A stretch of DNA of 7,910 bases from Gemmatimonadota bacterium. Its GTDB lineage: Bacteria > Gemmatimonadota > Gemmatimonadetes > Gemmatimonadales > GWC2-71-9. The DNA is taken from contig JAPULP010000432.1 in assembly GCA_027294815.1 (NCBI GenBank), forward strand, positions 1 through 7,910. The letters are read 5' to 3'. Below, one piece after another: positions 6,330 through 7,910 of this stretch; the first letter of the stretch is position 1, and each line of letters starts with the position of its first letter. Below the pieces are notes generated by a model, which was not told the DNA's origin, did not search any database, and saw only the letters and a list, made by a program, of their open reading frames with translations. Made by a program: the position numbers and the translations under genes.

Positions 6330-7120
6330 GCAAACGGCGCTCGACCGTGACAATTTCCATCCACTGGGAGGGAGATCCGGAGTCCCAGGTCTACCGCATG
6401 CCCGCCTGGCTCTTCAAGACACTGGCGATTGGGAGCGTCGTGTTCGTCGTCCTCGTAGGCATCGCCGCTGTCCTGTACACCCCGATCGTCCGAACCGCGG
6501 CACGCGTTCCGGGATTGAACCAGGAAATCGCGCGACTCACCGATGAGAACAACCAGGTGCAGACGTTGGCCGCCACATTGCAGGAACTCGAACAGCGGTA
6601 CGATCAAATCCGCACTGTGCTGGGAGCCGAAAAGGTACCGGAGGCCCTTACGACTCTGCGTCCGGACGGCTTGCCGGTTCTCGAGGCTCTGATAGCAAAG
6701 AGTCCGGGCGCCGATCCCAGGTACGGCGACCCAGGGCCATCGCTGCCGATCTATTGGCCTCTAGATTCCCTCGTGCACGGCGGCGTCACGCGGGGCTTCT
6801 CGGCTCAGTCGCACCCCGGCGTTGATGTTGCCGTTCCGCGCGGTACCCCGATTCGGGCGGCCGGTGGGGGTACCGTTGTGCAGGCAGGGTTCGATCCCGA
6901 GTACGGCTTGTTTGTACTGATCGACCATCCGGACGGTTACCGCACGAGGTATGGTCACACATCACGGCTTTTGGTGTCTGCCGGGAGTAGCGTGGACGCC
7001 GGGGAGGTCATAGCGCTGTCTGGAAACACGGGGCGATCGACAGCGCCCCACTTGCATTTTGAGAAGAGACGGGGCGACCTTTTGCTCGATCCACGAGCGA
7101 CTATTGGAGAGGATTCATAG
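6326..7120 (+). CDS. Membrane-anchored M23 (LytM-type) peptidoglycan endopeptidase
   Basis: Zinc metallopeptidase that cleaves peptide cross-links of the cell wall. The 264-residue product has a basic cytoplasmic tail (1-27), one transmembrane helix (about 28-51, AWLFKTLAIGSVVFVVLVGI onward), a short predicted coiled coil (about 64-97, LNQEIARLTDENNQVQTLAATLQELEQRYD), a linker, and the LytM domain (about 140-258). All metal and catalytic residues are present: HPGVD (His163, Asp167), YGH (His211) and HLH (His242, His244), so it should be active rather than a degenerate activator such as EnvC. The ATG at 6326 overlaps the parB stop by 4 bp (ATGA), with GGGAGG at 6308-6313. The frame is open far upstream through parB, but that stretch is not protein-like. 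The bactofilin gene follows after 1 bp; M23 plus bactofilin is a recurrent pair in bacteria. Confidence 0.93.
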   Translation: MSKRRSTVTISIHWEGDPESQVYRMPAWLFKTLAIGSVVFVVLVGIAAVLYTPIVRTAARVPGLNQEIARLTDENNQVQTLAATLQELEQRYDQIRTVLGAEKVPEALTTLRPDGLPVLEALIAKSPGADPRYGDPGPSLPIYWPLDSLVHGGVTRGFSAQSHPGVDVAVPRGTPIRAAGGGTVVQAGFDPEYGLFVLIDHPDGYRTRYGHTSRLLVSAGSSVDAGEVIALSGNTGRSTAPHLHFEKRRGDLLLDPRATIGEDS

Positions 7121-7121
7121 C

Positions 7122-7751
7122 ATGGCAAAGAAGGACGATCGCAAGGCAGCTCAGGACAAAGCCGCCGGGAGAGAACCAGGCTTGTCGGTTGTCGCTGGCG
7201 GCATGAGCATAACCGGCCAGCTCGATACCAACGGCGTCGTAAAAGTGGAAGGGAAAGTGACGGGCAGCGTTCGCGCCGAGCGACAGGTATTGGTCGCCAA
7301 GGGTGGTATGGTCGACGGAGATATTCTAACGCGTGAAGCCATCATTGGTGGCTCCGTACGTGGCGCGATTTACGCCGACGAGCGAGTGGAAGTCCAGGCC
7401 ACTTCCCAAATCAATGGCGACATAACCACCAAGCGAATCCTCCTCCAGGAAGGCGGCGAAGTTAACGGGCACGTCCGGATAGAAGATCCAAAGGCCCTGA
7501 GCCGGAAGGTCGAGCCTCAGCAGATAGCGTCCGATTCACCGGATGCCGACCCGATTGCCGAACAGGGCAATTCGAATGAGCCGTCCTCAACCGGGCAACA
7601 GAAAACCGACGGGGGCTCGGGGGAGCCGTCCCCGTCCCCAACCATGCAACAGAAAGCCGACGGGGGCCCGACCTGGCAGCCTCGTGTTGGCCAGGGATTT
7701 CCAACCCATAAGAAACCTTGGCTACCGCATCCAGTTAACCGCATACCATAA
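7122..7751 (+). CDS. Bactofilin (polymer-forming cytoskeletal protein)
   Basis: Bactofilins form nucleotide-independent filaments under the membrane and position cell-wall enzymes, stalk or pole factors and, in Myxococcus, the chromosome partition machinery. The 209-residue product has a charged N-terminal segment (1-18), then a beta-helix core (about 20-122) built of repeating strands: MSITGQLDTNGVVKVEGKVTGSV, VLVAKGGMVDGDILT, AIIGGSVRGAIYADERVEV, SQINGDITTKRILLQEGGEVNGHV. The core is typical of the family. The C-terminal 85 residues are long for a bactofilin and rich in Pro, Gln, Gly and Ser, with a 15-16 residue tandem repeat and an end containing WQP, KKPWLPHP and VNRIP. GGAGAGG (7106-7112) sits 9 bp before ATG 7122. 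The gene starts one base after the M23 stop, so it belongs to the parA operon. I see no clear terminator after it. Confidence 0.93.
   Translation: MAKKDDRKAAQDKAAGREPGLSVVAGGMSITGQLDTNGVVKVEGKVTGSVRAERQVLVAKGGMVDGDILTREAIIGGSVRGAIYADERVEVQATSQINGDITTKRILLQEGGEVNGHVRIEDPKALSRKVEPQQIASDSPDADPIAEQGNSNEPSSTGQQKTDGGSGEPSPSPTMQQKADGGPTWQPRVGQGFPTHKKPWLPHPVNRIP
7578..7670 (+). repeat. Tandem duplication in the bactofilin tail
   Basis: Two imperfect in-frame units: 7578-7622 (45 nt, EPSSTGQQKTDGGSG) and 7623-7670 (48 nt, EPSPSPTMQQKADGGP). They share EPS at the start and QQK(T/A)DGG at the end, at both DNA and protein level. The units encode a low-complexity, probably disordered stretch. Confidence 0.7.
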
Positions 7752-7824
7752 CCCCTTGAACTTCAATCACTTAAACAAACTCTCTTCGGTCACTGCCTGG
7801 CGCCATCTTCGCACGATGTTTCTA

Positions 7825-7857
7825 TGATGTCTCTGTAGTGTCGCCTTAGTGTCGCCA
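7825..7857. repeat. Direct repeats with 11-bp period near the window end
   Basis: TAGTGTCGCC occurs exactly at 7836-7845 and again at 7847-7856, so the copies start 11 bp apart, one helical turn. A weaker third copy, TGATGTCTCTG at 7825-7835, keeps the T..TGTC.C pattern in the same register. Phased repeats of this kind can be binding sites for a regulator. TATGAT at 7823-7828 resembles a -10 box, but no -35 box is evident. Confidence 0.45.
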
Positions 7858-7872
7858 GCAGAACGAGCATTC

Positions 7873-7910
7873 ATGGGGTCATCCAGCCTGAGCCAATCCA
7901 CCGATCTCCA
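7873..7910 (+). CDS. Possible 5' end of another gene (runs off the window)
   Basis: ATG 7873 opens a frame reading MGSSSLSQSTDL to the last base; GTG 7849 is an in-frame alternative start eight codons earlier. Only 12-20 codons are visible, there is no good ribosome binding site, and I do not recognise the product. The rest of 7752-7872 shows no other gene. Confidence 0.18.
   Translation, partial: MGSSSLSQSTDL

Overview
The window is a GC-rich bacterial chromosomal segment with densely packed housekeeping genes and no mobile element, CRISPR array, rRNA or tRNA that I can recognise. The gene set (SufS/SufU with a Rieske ferredoxin; mnmG next to parS-parA-parB; an M23 peptidase and a bactofilin fused into the parAB operon; a membrane anti-sigma-like protein) would fit a Gemmatimonadota-like or related environmental lineage. 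That assignment is an inference from gene content only and I hold it at about even odds.

Layout. Bases 1-1400 (+): the 3' half of sufS, then sufU (stop and start codons overlapping by one base), then a small Rieske [2Fe-2S] protein. This is the end of a SUF iron-sulfur cluster assembly operon. Bases 1410-2099 (-): a single-pass membrane protein resembling an anti-sigma factor, convergent with the Rieske gene. Bases 2100-2482: a divergent spacer of about 380 bp that may hold a small frameshifted ORF (2190-2382). Bases 2483-4357 (+): a complete mnmG (tRNA U34 modification), ended by a hairpin terminator. Bases 4358-4626: a regulatory and centromere-like spacer with two perfect parS sites 35 bp apart, a sigma70-type promoter and a 12-bp palindrome. 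Bases 4627-7751 (+): parA-parB-M23 peptidase-bactofilin, with junction overlaps of 1 bp and 4 bp and a gap of 1 bp, so almost certainly one operon. Bases 7752-7910: a spacer with an 11-bp-period direct repeat and perhaps the first codons of another gene.

How the genes work together. SufS takes sulfur from cysteine and passes it to SufU for Fe-S cluster assembly. ParB loads at the two parS sites and, with ParA, segregates the replication origin region. The bactofilin is a cytoskeletal polymer and the M23 protein a membrane-anchored peptidoglycan endopeptidase. Their co-transcription with parAB suggests that chromosome segregation and localised cell-wall remodelling are coupled. The parS block also sits where rsmG (gidB) is commonly found between mnmG and parA; rsmG is absent here. 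The most interesting part of the window is this parS-parAB-M23-bactofilin cluster.
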